The notes: generated by a model not told the origin, from the letters alone. DNA of 64,000 bases from Megaustenia siamemsis (GCA_032433765.1 JAVIAB010000024.1:17272648-17336647), one strand, 5' to 3'; positions 35,001 to 46,240 are shown, counted from the stretch's first letter. Program-made: numbers and translations.

Positions 35001-35484
35001 CAGAAACCATAACTCTCCATGTTTGACGACACATTGATAGGTTTTGTAGATCCGTTTTTTTTTCTTATGCTCAGAATTGAACCCTCTCTTTTCACTGTTC
35101 TTCTAAGAGTCTCTTTTGGCATTCTTTATTTCCTTTTGACACCCGGTGTCCACATGAAGGAGGGCACTGGAATTTTCCTTCGTCCATTTTGAGCACAGAA
35201 CTTCCAGAATCTTCTTCGTATATAATTTGATATATATTCTCATTTGTTTGTTTGCGCACGCCAACGTTAGCTCTGGTGAAGTCCCGAGGAAGTGAACTTT
35301 GTAAGAATGTCTTCGTCATACAGATATCTTCCGACTTCAGAGACACTCATTTTTTTGTTATCGTCGAGAGGTTTGACATTCTCGGTAGATTTTTTTCCCT
35401 ATCAATTTTGCTGGAGATATGGCCATTTGTGGTTAACATATTTTTCGATTTCCAACTGTCAAGAGTTTTTTTTAAACATGTACA
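35001..35484. other. Unassigned
   Basis: No recognised gene. Short open frames on both strands have no recognisable domain. Confidence 0.4.
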
Positions 35485-35705
35485 GAATGCTCACGGGACC
35501 TCCTGAGAAACCGTTATCTGAGAGGGCTTGACATCAAATCTCACTACCCAGAAACCAGGAGATGAGGATAAAACCAGGAAGAAACTACGGGGTTCAATTT
35601 TTTTTTTTAATTCCCACAGCCTCTGGTGGAATTCTAAACCGGGACATTCTTGTCCAGAGGTAAACATGTTACCTCTAGTTCACCCACCCCTCTATCCTCA
35701 GTGTT
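35485..35705 (-). mobile_element. Dispersed repeat, family 6 (possibly tRNA-derived, antisense)
   Basis: Shares with 39800-39985 the series GAGAGGGCTTGACATC/GAGGGCTAGATATC, ACCAGGAAGAAACTACG, AATTCCCAC and GGAATTCTAAACCGGGACAT. In reverse, the last block looks like a degraded B box. Confidence 0.62.
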
Positions 35706-35839
35706 ATTAGAGTGTAAATAACGTATAATACATGCATTAAATAGATATCAAACTGTATAAAATATAAATAAAATAAACAGCAAGTAACATAGGTTGTTAT
35801 GTTACACAGGAACACGAAACTAACACTGAAGACCAAACT

Positions 35840-36490
35840 CTTAATATATTAAACTTGTGTGCTTAGCACACTATTATATGCATCTGAAACCTGGACAACA
35901 TACTCAAATTACGAAAAAAGACTAAATGCCTTCCACATGCGATGTCTCCTCAGAATAATGCACATCAAATGGCAGGACAAAATAACCAACTTAACTGTCC
36001 TACAACGTGCTAAGACCCCAACAATCATGTCGATGCTCAGATGTCGAAGACTAAGATGGCTTGGGAACGTCCAGCGAATGGAAGAGAAACGCATCCCCAA
36101 GCAAATACTACATGGCGAACTAATACACGGAAAAAGACAAATCGGCAGACCTAAACTACGATACAGAGATATCTGCAAATCATCTCTGAATGACTTCTCC
36201 CTCTGTAAAAATGACTGGGAACATCTGGCAAGTCATCGCACATCATGAAGAGCATGTATAAGGAATGGTATAACATCATTTGAGACTGTGCTATGGCAAA
36301 ACTTAGAAGAGAAAAGAATCACAAAAAATTATGGAAAACCCTGTGGATCAGGGGGCCTGACTTGTTCATTCTGTGGTCATGTGTGTTTGTCAAACATTGA
36401 TAGAATTAGCCAGGAGAGAAGCTGTTCGACAAAAACAAAACCTAAAAAAAAATACACAATAGCCTCCACTAGACCGTCTGACTATTAATT
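35840..36490 (+). mobile_element. LINE-D 3' part with 129-codon open segment
   Basis: 35859-36248 reads LYASETWTTYSNYEKRLNAF, RRLRWLGNVQRMEEKRIP and GRPKLRYRDICKSSLNDF, the well-known post-palm block of a widespread LINE RT type. After a stop and frame change it continues to LTCSFCGHVCLSNIDRISQE, a C-terminal zinc-finger-like element with CxxC spacing. It ends near GCCTCCACTAGACCGTCTGA. The N-terminal RT is absent. Confidence 0.85.
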
Positions 36491-36690
36491 CCTGAGTTAA
36501 ATCTCTTTCTCTCTCTGTCTGCACATATGTGCACGCTCATGTGTGCATTTTCTCTCGGTGTTAACTTTTACACTTGTGTATCACTAAAGAGACACAGTTG
36601 GGGCAGAACTCGAGGCAGACTCAAAGTAAAGTGGAATGACAGCATCAAGAGAGCACAACAGCATCACATGACAAGGCTTCCAGAGTTTTG

Positions 36691-36995
36691 AGTGAATCAA
36701 TTCAGAAGAAGAGGTATGTTTACAGCACTCGGAAAAAATGACAAATAATCAACAACAGAAAAAAATATGGACCACAGCAGGATAGAACCCGTACTCGGTG
36801 GCACAGCGCCTTGCCACGAAAAGCCAAACGCTAGGGAGCACTGCTACTCAGCTAACTAAAAAATTTGCGATGAAATAGAGCCACCGAGAACGAGTTCGAT
36901 CCTGCTGTGGTCTATATTTATTCTGTTGTTGATTATTTGTCATTTTTTCCAAGTGCTGTAAACATACCTCTTCCTCTGAATTGATTCACTTATTA
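36691..36995. mobile_element. SINE-7 hairpin (two head-to-head fragments)
   Basis: 36691-36806 begins GTGAATCAATTCAGAAGAAG. The reverse of the same sequence ends the block at about 36990 (CTCTGAATTGATTCACT). The arms continue through ACAGCACTCGGAAAAAATGA, CAACAACAGAAAAAAATATG and GACCACAGCAGGATAGAACC with few differences. About 75 bp separate them. The left arm alone continues into the CGCCTTGCCACGAAAAGCC part of SINE-7 seen at 12960. Confidence 0.8.
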
Positions 36996-37134
36996 TCGCC
37001 TCGGAAGTTTCCCCTCTATAATAATATTCATTTATTATTATTTGTTTCCAGAGTTTTTACCTGCATCATCATCCAAAGCGGAATAAGAGGAAGTAAAAAG
37101 AAGAGAAGAAGCGTCAACATCGTTTAGGTATTAA

Positions 37135-37815
37135 TGTTTGTCTAGCAGAAGAATGTTGAGAATACCATGGACAGCGGGGTAATGGTTGGTCTCGAGGCAA
37201 GACGCCGGCCTCAGACAGAGATGTTGTAGGTGTTCAAATTCTGGCTGCATCAGTTGTGATTTCTCTCTGCGGCAACCACCCCTGCTCTCAGCAGCAAGGC
37301 TCGGCTTGAAAAATGTCAATTACTCATGGACGGAAAAAATATGAGTACCTCCGAAGTCGGAGTTATCTGCCTGTACGGCGATGGACCCCTGTGTGCACGG
37401 CTGCCAGGGAAAAAACGGATTAACACGCAAAATTCAGCTCCTAGTCTCTAAGGACTTCGTCAGAGATAAAAGTTGGCGAACGCTCAAAAAAAAAAACCAT
37501 GGACAGCTAAGAAGAGTAATAAAAAATTTTCCGAATGAGACCAAAGCAAAAAGAGAGCTAATATCCAATATTAGGAAGAAACAATCATAATTTTTGGCCA
37601 TGTAGTGAGAAGGGAACAGCTGGAATATGTTGGAATATATCAAAACAACTGGGAAAATTGAGGGACGAAGAGATAGAGGGAAGAAAGGAGAAAAGATACC
37701 AGAGAGCTTAAGAAAATGGCATGACAGAAGGTCACCAACAGAAATGATAAATAACTGTCGAGATCGAAAGTTGTGGAGAGACATGATCACCTACGCCAGG
37801 AGGCACGGTACTTGA
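37135..37815 (+). mobile_element. LINE-A 3' fragment, split by SINE-4
   Basis: 37145-37163 (CAGAAGAATGTTGAGAATA) and 37508 onward match the continuous LINE-A sequence at 31626-31962. The right part reads AKRELISNIRKKQS, a MLEYIKTTGKIEGRRDRG block and RKLWRDMITYARRHGT, then CTTGATGATG. The part up to 37135 is truncated. Confidence 0.85.
37176..37495 (+). mobile_element. SINE-4 in LINE-A, 12-bp target-site duplication
   Basis: ACCATGGACAGC is duplicated at 37164-37175 and 37496-37507. Head TTGGTCTCGAGGCAAGACGC, a weakened B box GTGTTCAAATTCTG, standard SINE-4 body and an A-run tail. Confidence 0.94.
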
Positions 37816-38756
37816 TGATGTGTCTAGCCTCGGACATTCTCATATTTATTCTTTTTCAGGTGACGTAAATGAACATAACCAGTCCTGGCGTTGAAAATCA
37901 TTGGCGGGACAAAGAAGAAATGACAGCCAGCGCCGCTAGAGCGGAATGAATACAGAAATTCACCGAACAACAATTAACACAAAAATGCCGTTACCTTAGC
38001 CACAAACAATCACCCACATTTCGGCTTGGAGCTCTCGTCATGTGGGTGTGTGGGGAGTGGTTACCCTGCCTACCGCACACACAATGAAGGAGGGTACTGG
38101 GTGCAATAGGAGGACGGGGTTTTTTATTTTCCAGGGAAGGCAGTTACCCGTTTATTGTTGTTACTCCTGACCTTGGTCGACACAAGAAACCCTCACTCCG
38201 AGGAGGGAGGAGAAAAATGGAGGGAGGAGAGTAACGTGTCCAGGAGTTTGGAGGATACTGGGAAACTGAATAGTTTCATAAAAGATATTTGATTTGGTTG
38301 AACGGAGAAGGATTGGGAGACAGGAGGTGAGGAGGCTTAGGAAAAAAAACCATTGAAGTTTATGAGGGAGAGTGTTGGGGAATATATGTGTACAGGAGGG
38401 TCGGGGCGTGGGAGAATGGATAATGAAGGGGAGTATGACGAAAGGTAACGTAATTTGAAAATGTGTAAAAGAATGAAATGATTGGAATATATAGTAGTTA
38501 TAGCAGCGGGTCGAGAGAGAGAGTAGAGTCGTACGCGAGAGGGGAGATATTTTTTTTAAGAGAGAGATATGATAGAATGACAAGAGAGAGAGAGAGAGAG
38601 AGAGAGAAGGAAAGATAGATGAGAGAATAGTATGTGAGAGGTCAAGAAGGTATGTAAAGTGGCAGTGAATGGGAGAGATAGAAGAATAGTGTGTTTGAGA
38701 GGAGGAAAGAAAGTGTGGAAGAGGGGTAGAATGATGTGTTTGTGTGTGTGTGTGTG

Positions 38757-38801
<45 letters not shown>

Positions 38802-38917
38802 ACACGCAATAAAGAGAAAAGATTGGAAACTGGCGTACGAGAAAATGAATGAGAGCGAAGTAAATAATCAAGTGTGATAGAGGAAGGAGTAAGGTGAGGT
38901 GAATAGGTAATGTGTAT
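37816..38917. other. Unassigned, purine-rich from about 38160
   Basis: Contains (GA)n at 38579-38606 and (TG)n(GA)n at 38736-38799. No supported gene. Confidence 0.45.
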
Positions 38918-39488
38918 GAGAGGAGAGGTAGCAGAGAGGGAATTAGTGTGAGAGAAGAGACAGTAGTGAGATGAGGATAGTCTATAGGAGGAGAGGTAGC
39001 AGAGAGGACAATAGTGTGAGAGAAGAGACAGTAGTGAGATGAGGATAGTCTATAGGAGGAGAGGTAGCAGAGAGGACAATAGTGTGAGAGAAGAGACAGT
39101 AGTGAGATGAGGATAGTCTATAGGAGGAGAGGTAGCAGAGAGGACAATAGTGTGAGAGAAGAGACAGTAGTGAGATGAGGATAGTCTATAGGAGGAGAGG
39201 TAGCAGAGAGGATAATAGTGTGAGAGAAGAGACAGTAGTGAGATGAGGATAGTCTATAGGAGGAGAGGTAGCAGAGAGGACAATAGTGTGAGAGAAGAGA
39301 CAGTAGTGAGATGAGGATAGTCTATAGGAGGAGAGGTAGAAGAGAGGATAATAGTGTGAGAGAAGAGACAGTAGTGAGATGAGGATAGTCTATAGGAGGA
39401 GAGGTAGCAGAGAGGACAATAGTGTGAGAGAAGAGACAGTAGTGAGATGAGGATAGTCTATAGGAGGAGAGGTAGCAGAGAGGACAAT
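38918..39488. repeat. 68-bp minisatellite, about 8 copies
   Basis: GAGAGGTAGC recurs every 68 bp (38991, 39059 and on). The unit also contains AGTGTGAGAGAAGAGACAGT and GAGATGAGGATAGTCTATAG. Copies are nearly identical, with GATAATAG/GACAATAG variants. Confidence 0.94.
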
Positions 39489-39555
39489 CAAAATAAGAAA
39501 AAAAATGTGTGGAAGTTGATCCTTTCGTGACATATAAGAAAATGAAAGATCTTCT

Positions 39556-39640
39556 TAGCCTTCACCCGCACAGTGGACGTGATTGCGTTGTGTCGCTAGC
39601 CTTCACCCGTACAGTGAACGTGATTGCGTTGTGTCGCTTG
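39556..39640. repeat. About 40-bp direct duplication
   Basis: AGCCTTCACCCGCACAGTGG plus ACGTGATTGCGTTGTGTCGC occurs twice in tandem with two substitutions. Confidence 0.9.
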
Positions 39641-39799
39641 TTTGCGGCTTGTTGTGACACATTTGTCTTTACGACAGACAGATTTCCAATTTCCCCCTTT
39701 TTTTTTTGCCAGCGCACCGGTAATTTTGGCTTAAATTTTATGTCCGACTTCAAACTGCCTTTAGCGTGTGCAGAGTTTTCTTTGGTTCTCCTGTTTTCC

Positions 39800-39985
39800 G
39801 CCGCTATCTAAGAGGGCTAGATATCGGATCTCACAACACAGTAATCAGGATGGGTAAAGCCAGGAAGAGACTACGTATTCGAAAACAAAAATTCCCACCG
39901 TCGGAATTTCAACCAGGGGCATTCCTGTAAAAAGGCCGACTTCTTGCCTCTACTCTAGACCACTAAGTCCCTTAAGTAAATGATC
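39800..39985 (-). mobile_element. Dispersed repeat, family 6
   Basis: Second copy of the 35485-35705 repeat. On the minus strand GGTTGAAATTCCGAC resembles a B box. Confidence 0.62.
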
Positions 39986-40006
39986 TAACCACTAACTGTT
40001 GACTCA

Positions 40007-40338
40007 TCATCATCATCATCATCTGCCATACCGGTTGGCGTAGGCGATCATGTCATTCCATGACTTTCTATCTACAGTGCATTGTATCAGTTCTGATGTT
40101 GACTGTTTTCCATGCCATGACACCAAGCTATCCAGTATTTTCTCTCTTTGTCGTCCGCGATCTCTCTTTCCTTTTATTTTGCCAGTTGTAACCAAGTATT
40201 CCAACTTTCCTCTTCTCATGTTGTGCCCGAAAAATGTTGATTGTTTCTTTCTGATGTTTTTAAGGAGCTCCCTTTTTGTGTTGGCCTCTTTGAGAATTTC
40301 CTCATTGGTCTTTTTAGCTGTCTAGTCAGCTTTCAACA
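40007..40338 (-). mobile_element. LINE-A subfamily 3' tail with 8-bp target-site duplication
   Basis: TTGACTCA is duplicated at 39999-40006 and 40339-40346. The minus strand reads KRELLKNIRKKQ-like, MRRGKLEYLVTTGKIKGKRD, DSLVSWHGKQSTSELIQC and IAYANRYG, then a GATGATGATGATGATGA tail. Same subfamily as 10385-10885. Confidence 0.9.
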
Positions 40339-40346
40339 TTGACTCA

Positions 40347-40559
40347 GCTATGATAATTGTAGATGATGTCTGTTCTAAGATTAAAGGTTTCAAAACTTGG
40401 CGATTTCCTTTATGTAGTAAATTGTACACGCCCCCCCCCAACCCCTTTTTTCCTCGTAAAAAAAGTGTTCTTAATATATATATATAAAAAAGGTTACAAA
40501 ATGGAGCTATACATTCTTACAGTGAACAGACATGTATTAAGAAAGTACCACGTACAAGT
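40347..40559. other. Unassigned
   Basis: Nothing recognised. Confidence 0.45.
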
Positions 40560-41265
40560 TATATTTTTGAACAGAGGAAACTAGAAAGTACTAGAGAACA
40601 ACCACGTACAAGTTATATTTTTGAACAGAGGAAACTAGAAAGTACTAGAGAACAACCACGTACAAGTTATATTTTTGAACAGAGGAAACTAGAAAGTACT
40701 AGAGAACAACCACGTACAAGTTATATTTTTGAACAGAGGAAACTAGAAAGTACTAGAGAACAACCACGTACGAGTTATATTTCTGAACAGAGGAAACTAG
40801 AAAGTACTAGAGAACAACCACGTACAAGTTATATTTCTAAACAGAGGAAGCTAGAAAGTACTAGAGAACAACCACGTACAAGCTATATTTCTAAACAGAT
40901 GAAACTAGAAAGTACTAGAGAACAACCACGTACAAGTTATATTTTTGAACAGAGGAAACTAGAAAGTACTAGAGAACAACCACGTACGAGTTATATTTCT
41001 GAACAGAGGAAACTAGAAAGTACTAGAGAACAACCACGTACAAGTTATATTTCTAAACAGAGGAAACTAGAAAGTACTAGAGAACAACCACGTACAAGCT
41101 ATATTTCTAAACAGAGGAAACTAGAAAGTACTAGAGAACAACCACGTACAAGTTATATTTCTAAACAGAGGAAACTAGAAAGTAATAGAGAACAACCACG
41201 TATAAATTATATTTCTAAACAGAGGAAACTAGAAAGTACTAGAGAACAACCACGTAAAAAAAGGC
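40560..41265. repeat. 54-bp minisatellite, about 13 copies
   Basis: Unit AGGAAACTAGAAAGTACTAG, AGAACAACCACGTACAAGTT, ATATTTTTGAACAG. Variants are TTTTTGAACAG (early units), TTTCTGAACAG and TTTCTAAACAG. Eighteen codons, so 40899-41288 stays open as KLESTREQPRTSYISKQR repeats. I see no start context or flanking domain that makes it a gene. Confidence 0.94.
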
Positions 41266-41466
41266 TTATATTTCTGAAAAAAAGGTAAACAAGAAAGTAC
41301 TAGTGCAGAATCACGTATAAGTTATCTTTTCTGAACAAAACTAGAAAGACAACAAAGACATTTAGTGACAAAATCTAAATTTCCTACCCTGGACTAGTAC
41401 AGAAGAATTCTCCAAATATTTCTGATTGACAGAGTCCAAGAAAAGGTATCTTCTGAGAACAGACAA

Positions 41467-41899
41467 TAAATATAAAATGTCTAGAGAATTTAATGAAGAA
41501 AGAAACGCTCATATATCAAACACAATCAACACACAGCCTTAATAGCCTCTGACTGGCTCTACATAACATTTAAGAACTCTCTTTCTTGTTTCCATTGTCA
41601 AAAATAGATTGCATAGTATCTTCCTCATTTTTTAGAAAGCTGTTTTAGCCTGTGCCATTCTGCATCTCACCTCTTTTGTACATCTTCCGTCTGAGGTTAA
41701 CAAAGTTCCCAAATATTTAAATTCATTTACCTGTTTTAATATTGTACCACTTGTCTTTATTTTGCACTGAGGTGATGTCTTTTTCTTTGTTGTTACCATT
41801 ACCTCTGTCTTTTTGCTATTAAGGCTGTGTGTTGATTGTGTTTGATATGTGAGCGTGTCTTTCTTAATTAAATTATCTAGACATTTTATATTTATCAAA
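41467..41899 (-). mobile_element. LINE-A fold-back fragment
   Basis: The minus strand from 41899 reads KCLDNLIKKDTLTYQTQSTH, SLNSKKTEVMVTTKKKTSPQ and NEFKYLGTLLTSDGRC, ending at CYVEPV near 41548. 41467-41547 then repeats its first 80 bases in the opposite orientation (AATATAAAATGTCTAGAGAA to CACAGCCTTAATAGC). The result is a hairpin with about 80-bp arms and a 270-bp loop. Confidence 0.82.
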
Positions 41900-42009
41900 C
41901 ACAATAATGGCGCTGAATTAACAAGAATGGGGGATATAAGAAGAATGAAAGAACATTTTCATTTGGTGATATATGAATATTGCGTTAGAAAACATATTTA
42001 GAATACAAC

Positions 42010-42185
42010 TTCGGTACGATATCTGTAGATAATGTGGTCGGTATTACGCCAGTGCTGTCATTCTTTCCCTGAAAAGAAAATCCGGTACCCATTTAAAGCT
42101 GTGTGAACTTGGAAGCTGGTGATTAGGGCTTAAACCCGATCTCATGTTCTTAGTAGTTCAGTGCACTGAGCTACCGCGACTGCAC
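42010..42185 (-). mobile_element. SINE-1, antisense, 3'-truncated
   Basis: Reverse complement gives a head with GTAGCTCAGTGCACTG, a B-box region GGGTTTAAGCCC, then AAATGGGTACCGGATTTTC and TAATACCGACCACATTATC. Confidence 0.82.
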
Positions 42186-43178
42186 AGGGAAGGCATAGTT
42201 TATGGGAAGCGGGGAAGGAGAGGCCTTGAGAACGATGGAACGAAGACATGAAGGATTTCCTACAGACAACACCCAGCGAGGCAGTAAGCGCAGCTTTGAC
42301 AACGATGACGTTCAGACTGGCAGTTATGGTTACTATGGTTATGGTTATTCGAAGGCCCCGGTATCACTGCAAACGAATGGAAATACACAACTGCTCAACT
42401 GCCCGTGCCAGTGGAATCATCCGAATTAATATCTCATCGAATATCCAAACAAAGAAAGGCAGTTAGAGTCCCCATCGTAGCAAACACAGCACACGTCAAA
42501 AGACATAAGGCGTATTATAGCACCGACAGCGAACGCGTTTGAACTCTCCTTCGTCATACAATACCATCATTCATAGTAAGCAATCTGAATATAGAAACAC
42601 CATCCGGAAGAAACACACAGCTCACGGTGTGCACAGAGCACTACTCAGTAGACCGTCTTTTAAACGGGTCCTCTTCTCAACAGCATACTTGATGATAAGG
42701 GAGATTGTCCGCCCAGAGAATATGCTCCTGCATGTTTTTGACTGCGTTCTTCATTGTTTCCTCACCGGCTATTTTCTTCACCAAACTCAGCATTCCCACG
42801 GTGTGAACATTTCTGTTTGAGCTGACAGGTATGACAGTATCATCTAGATCTCAACATTTCCATCTGGCTCAGTTAGTCAGCTGCCACTGCTTTTCTTGTC
42901 AGAAATTTCGTCATATAATTTAGCTTTCTTTATCATTCAGAAAAAGGAGACTCGATCTTCCGATATTTCCTGATGCTATTCAAAAAGTTAATGAGGTTGA
43001 CATTTTACAGCATCTCAGATTTGACAAAGAAACACTGCAATCTTCAATTAATGTGAAAATAAATGGCATTCATCATGCCTCCAAATTTACTTATTAAAAT
43101 CAGCTGGTCAAGTTATGTGCTATTGGGTGCATACAACCACTGTCTTAATTTAAAACTATACAAGAATTATGTCATGCT
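42186..43178. other. Unassigned
   Basis: The short open frame around 42202-42429 has no recognisable domain. I see no supported gene or repeat. Confidence 0.4.
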
Positions 43179-43191
43179 ACATAGAACCAAT

Positions 43192-43444
43192 GAGCCGAGG
43201 TAGCTCAGTGGTTAGTGAACTGGACTACAAAGGACAAGAGGTAGGGTTCGAGCCAAACCGACGCGTTCACCCAGCCTTAAATGGATACCAGATTTTTTTT
43301 CTGGGAAAGTAAAGCAGCACAGGCGTAATACCGACCACATTACCCCAAAAATCATGTGCTGAAGGTCTGTAAAATATAGGGTCACTAACACCATATTTCC
43401 CTATACGTCACTTGGCGTGACGGGGGTACTTTACTTTTTCTTTT
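43192..43444 (+). mobile_element. SINE-1, full length, with 13-bp target-site duplication
   Basis: GGTAGCTCAGTGGTTAGTG and GGGTTCGAGCC head, standard body, T-rich tail. ACATAGAACCAAT (43179-43191) and ACATAGAGCCAAT (43445-43457) are the duplication, with one mismatch. Confidence 0.93.
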
Positions 43445-43614
43445 ACATAGAGCCAATATTGCTTGATTAATGTGAATCTTGCATAGTACTTTCATTGTGC
43501 ACTCCGTTACCTCCCAGGGAACAAGCTTGTGGTTCTTGTCATAATGTCTGTTGGTTTAAACATCGTTAAGCTGTCATCTTCTAAGTCTCACTATTCTCAT
43601 TTTTCAAGGACATT

Positions 43615-44026
43615 CATCATCATGTGCCATACCGGTTGGCGTAGGTGATCATGTCCCTCCACAATCTTCTATCTACAGTGCATCGTATCAGTTCTGTTGT
43701 TGACTGTTTTCCATGCCATGACACCAAGCTATCCAGTATTTTCTCTCTTTGTCGCCCGCGATCTCTCTTTCCTTTTATTTTGCCAGTTGTAACCAAGTAT
43801 TCCAACTTTCCTCTTCTCATGATGTGCCCAAAAAATGTTGATTGCTTCTTTCTGATGTTTTTTAAGAGCTCCCTTTTTGTGTTGGCCTCTTTGAGAACTT
43901 CCTCATTGGTCTTTTTAGCTGTCCGGGGAACTTTCAACATTCTTCTGAGAAATCCCATCTCTGTAGCCTCTAATCGTCTTTTCATTTCTTTGTCTACTGT
44001 CCTTGATTCGCTTCCATAGGTCAGAA
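43615..44026 (-). mobile_element. LINE-A subfamily 3' tail with 12-bp target-site duplication
   Basis: TTCAAGGACATT at 43603-43614 and 44027-44038. The minus strand has a 121-codon open segment: MKRRLEATEMGFLRRMLKVP, KRELLKNIRKKQSTFFGHIM, MRRGKLEYLVTTGKIKGKRD and WRDMITYANRYGT. This is the best preserved copy of the subfamily. Confidence 0.92.
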
Positions 44027-44119
44027 TTCAAGGACATTAGACTGGTATTAATAACGACCGATTGCCGGTTGGGCAAAGGTGCGATATCTTGACTTGTTTC
44101 AGACGTTTACCTGACGAAT

Positions 44120-44628
44120 AGTAATTTTAATGAAAAATAAACTAGCATTAAAACAAATTACACCAGGGCTAAAACTAAGAATTGCAAAATCTTATATCTT
44201 CTCAATATTCCTACATGGTGCAGAAACATGGACATTAGACAAGAAAACAGAACAGAGAATAGAAGCCTTTGAAATGTGGGTATATAGAAGAATAGGTAGA
44301 ATTAGATGGAAAGAAAAGTAAACATATGATGAAGTCTTAAAACAACTAAAAATGAAAAGAGAACTACTAAACACAATTCAAACAAGACAAATGCGATTTT
44401 GGGGGCCATGTTAAAAGACACAACAGCATACTAAAAGTAATCTTGGAGGAGAAACTACAAGGTAAAAGAGGCAGAGGCAGGCCAAGACTAACATGGACGA
44501 GTAACATAAAAAGATGGACAAGTCTACCTATGACAACCTGCACCATCAAAGCAAGAGACAGAGCAGAATGGCGCTCCAAGGTAGCCAACCTTCGTTGCGG
44601 AGATGGCACCCGATGATGATGATTACTA
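44120..44628 (+). mobile_element. LINE-J 3' fragment
   Basis: Reads LKQITPGLKLRIAKSYIFSI, FLHGAETWTLDKKTEQRIEA and FEMWVYRRIGRIRWKEK. After a stop and shifts it reads TYDEVLKQLKMKRELLNTIQ and the tail ending ACCCGATGATGATGATTA. Dead. Confidence 0.87.
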
Positions 44629-44699
44629 TTCATCGTTGGTCATTAAAAGGAAGTTAAGTGGATGTAGATGCCTTATTTCGTGGCTTACAGCAAACTATG

Positions 44700-44910
44700 A
44701 TACTTACACACACTGGCCCAACATATTACTTTAGCGCAGCATTTATGAGCGTTGGTTTGCTTTCCCTCTTTGATCCCAACTCTCTCGGCACGACTTGTTA
44801 GTTTATATCCAGAGGCACCGAGTGGATCTTAATCCACTGTTGCTGCTACTGATGCTTACGCAATTAATCAGTTATGAGTCGTAGACCACATACAGCCCGG
44901 TTGCTGCAGA
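44700..44910 (-). mobile_element. SINE-2 fragment, antisense
   Basis: Diverged reverse copy: GGCCCAACATATTACTTTAG, TTGATCCCAACTCTC, GTTAGTTTATATCCAGAGGC and a final CAGTTATGAGTCG. Confidence 0.68.
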
Positions 44911-44961
44911 GATACATCTTCGCCTTTGATGCGGTATAAGAGAAGAATACTAAGAATATTG

Positions 44962-45290
44962 TGGAGGCGAAGGCTCGCCTCCCAGCACCAGACCTGGAAG
45001 TTGTCAGCGACCCACAGCTGACGGCTTGCGCTAGGGTCGGTGAACTAAAGCCATCCAGACCCTGCTCCACCTCTCCGCGGTGCCTCTAGTAACAGACTAA
45101 CCTGTCTAATCTGGCCAAGGGAGCAGGGATCGAAGAGGGAAGACAACCAGAGTACTCAAAAATTTCGTGCTGAAGTCGGATGTGTTGGGCCGAAAGGCGC
45201 AAATTTAACAGTTATACTGCAAACCACAACACAACGCAGACACGCCCACTTAACGTCCTTTTAAGGGCGGATGACGATGACGAAGAAGAC
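44962..45290 (+). mobile_element. SINE-2, 3'-shortened, with 8-bp target-site duplication
   Basis: Begins TGGAGGCGAAGGC as in the full-length copy and ends GATGACGATGACGAAGAAGA. GAATATTG is repeated at 44954-44961 and 45291-45298. The missing 3' segment (TCTACGAATACTCAAGAATA, then ATCGGGCGAACG) is found about 125 bp further on, at 45419-45459. Confidence 0.85.
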
Positions 45291-45418
45291 GAATATTGTA
45301 ATAAGAAAAGAAATGGGGGTGGGAAGAAATTATTGCAGATTAACAGCATCGAGAAGCATATGGAAGAAAATACAAGGAACTAGCAAATCTTATTGAACAG
45401 AAGAGGAATTATTATACA

Positions 45419-45460
45419 GTCTACGAATACTCAAGAATACTTTAGTCATCGGGCGAACGT
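45419..45460 (+). mobile_element. Detached SINE-2 3' end
   Basis: CAGTCTACGAATACTCAAGA to ATCGGGCGAACG equals 12498-12541 of the full-length copy, with one change. It lies downstream of the apparent target-site duplication of the shortened SINE-2. Confidence 0.8.
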
Positions 45461-45754
45461 AAGCAAGAAAGAAACTTTCAAGAGAAAGGCTGAACGAAAA
45501 AATTAGGTAAAAAAGAAAATAGTAATTGAAATGAAGGTGGAAGGTTAACTTAAGGAGACAGAATGGAAGAATCTGGGATTGAGGGATGTTGTGTTAGACA
45601 TAGTTAGTCATGGGAAATAACTGTGAAATTCTTTCACAAATTCAGGGAAATAAAAGTCTTATGCATATGCTACAAAAACGAGTAAGACGAGACAGAAGAG
45701 AGAGCTCTGTTTGTTACTCGTCATGCTCCAGGAAAAATACCCCAGAGATATGTA
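45461..45754. other. Unassigned
   Basis: Nothing recognised. Confidence 0.45.
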
Positions 45755-45762
45755 GACACGTG

Positions 45763-46029
45763 GGGAGCTGCGATAACTCAGTGGTTAGTGACCTGGACTA
45801 CAAAGGACAAGAGGTAGGGTTCGATCCCAACCGACGGCTTCCGGGTTCACCCTGCCTTAAATGGGTACCGGATTTTTTTCTGGGAAAGTAAAGCGGCACG
45901 GGCGTAATACCGACCACATTACCCCAAAAATCATGTGCTGAAGGTCTGTAAAATTTATGGTCACTAACACCATATTCCCTATACGCCACTTGGCGTGACG
46001 GGGGATCTTTACTTTTTTTTTTTTTAATG
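45763..46029 (+). mobile_element. SINE-1, full length, with 8-bp target-site duplication
   Basis: Best consensus-like copy: ATAACTCAGTGGTTAGTG, GGGTTCGATCCC, CCTTAAATGGGTACCGG, GGGAAAGTAAAGCGGCACGG and CGCCACTTGGCGTGACGGGG, then a T-run tail. GACACGTG lies at 45755-45762 and 46030-46037. Confidence 0.94.
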
Positions 46030-46137
46030 GACACGTGTATTCATAGATGGTTCCGCAGCTGAAACAAGGAAAGAGGAAGTGGGACTTACATAACTTACCA
46101 AAGTGGAAAAACAGAAACAGGAGGCAAAAGGGCCTGA

Positions 46138-46240
46138 CAGCAGCAGAGCTGGAAGTTGTCAGCGACCCACAGCTGATGGCTTGCGCCACGATCGATGAAC
46201 CAGAACCACCCAGACCCTGCTCCAACTCTCCGTGGTACCT
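46138..46240 (+). mobile_element. SINE-2 head fragment
   Basis: GAGCTGGAAGTTGTCAGCGA to CAGACCCTGCTCCAACTCTC, then it stops at the 70-bp array. Confidence 0.8.

Noticed and set aside
40899..41288. 129-residue KLESTREQPRTSYISKQR repeat protein
   Set aside because: A 54-bp minisatellite. Earlier units of the same array have the frame interrupted and there is no gene context.
42202..42466. Small genes at 42202-42429 and 42248-42466
   Set aside because: Overlapping short frames with no recognisable domain, splice context or similarity.
45763..45860. Functional tRNA genes at the SINE-1 and SINE-4 heads
   Set aside because: A and B boxes are good but each is followed by a repeated non-tRNA body with target-site duplications, so they are SINE promoters.
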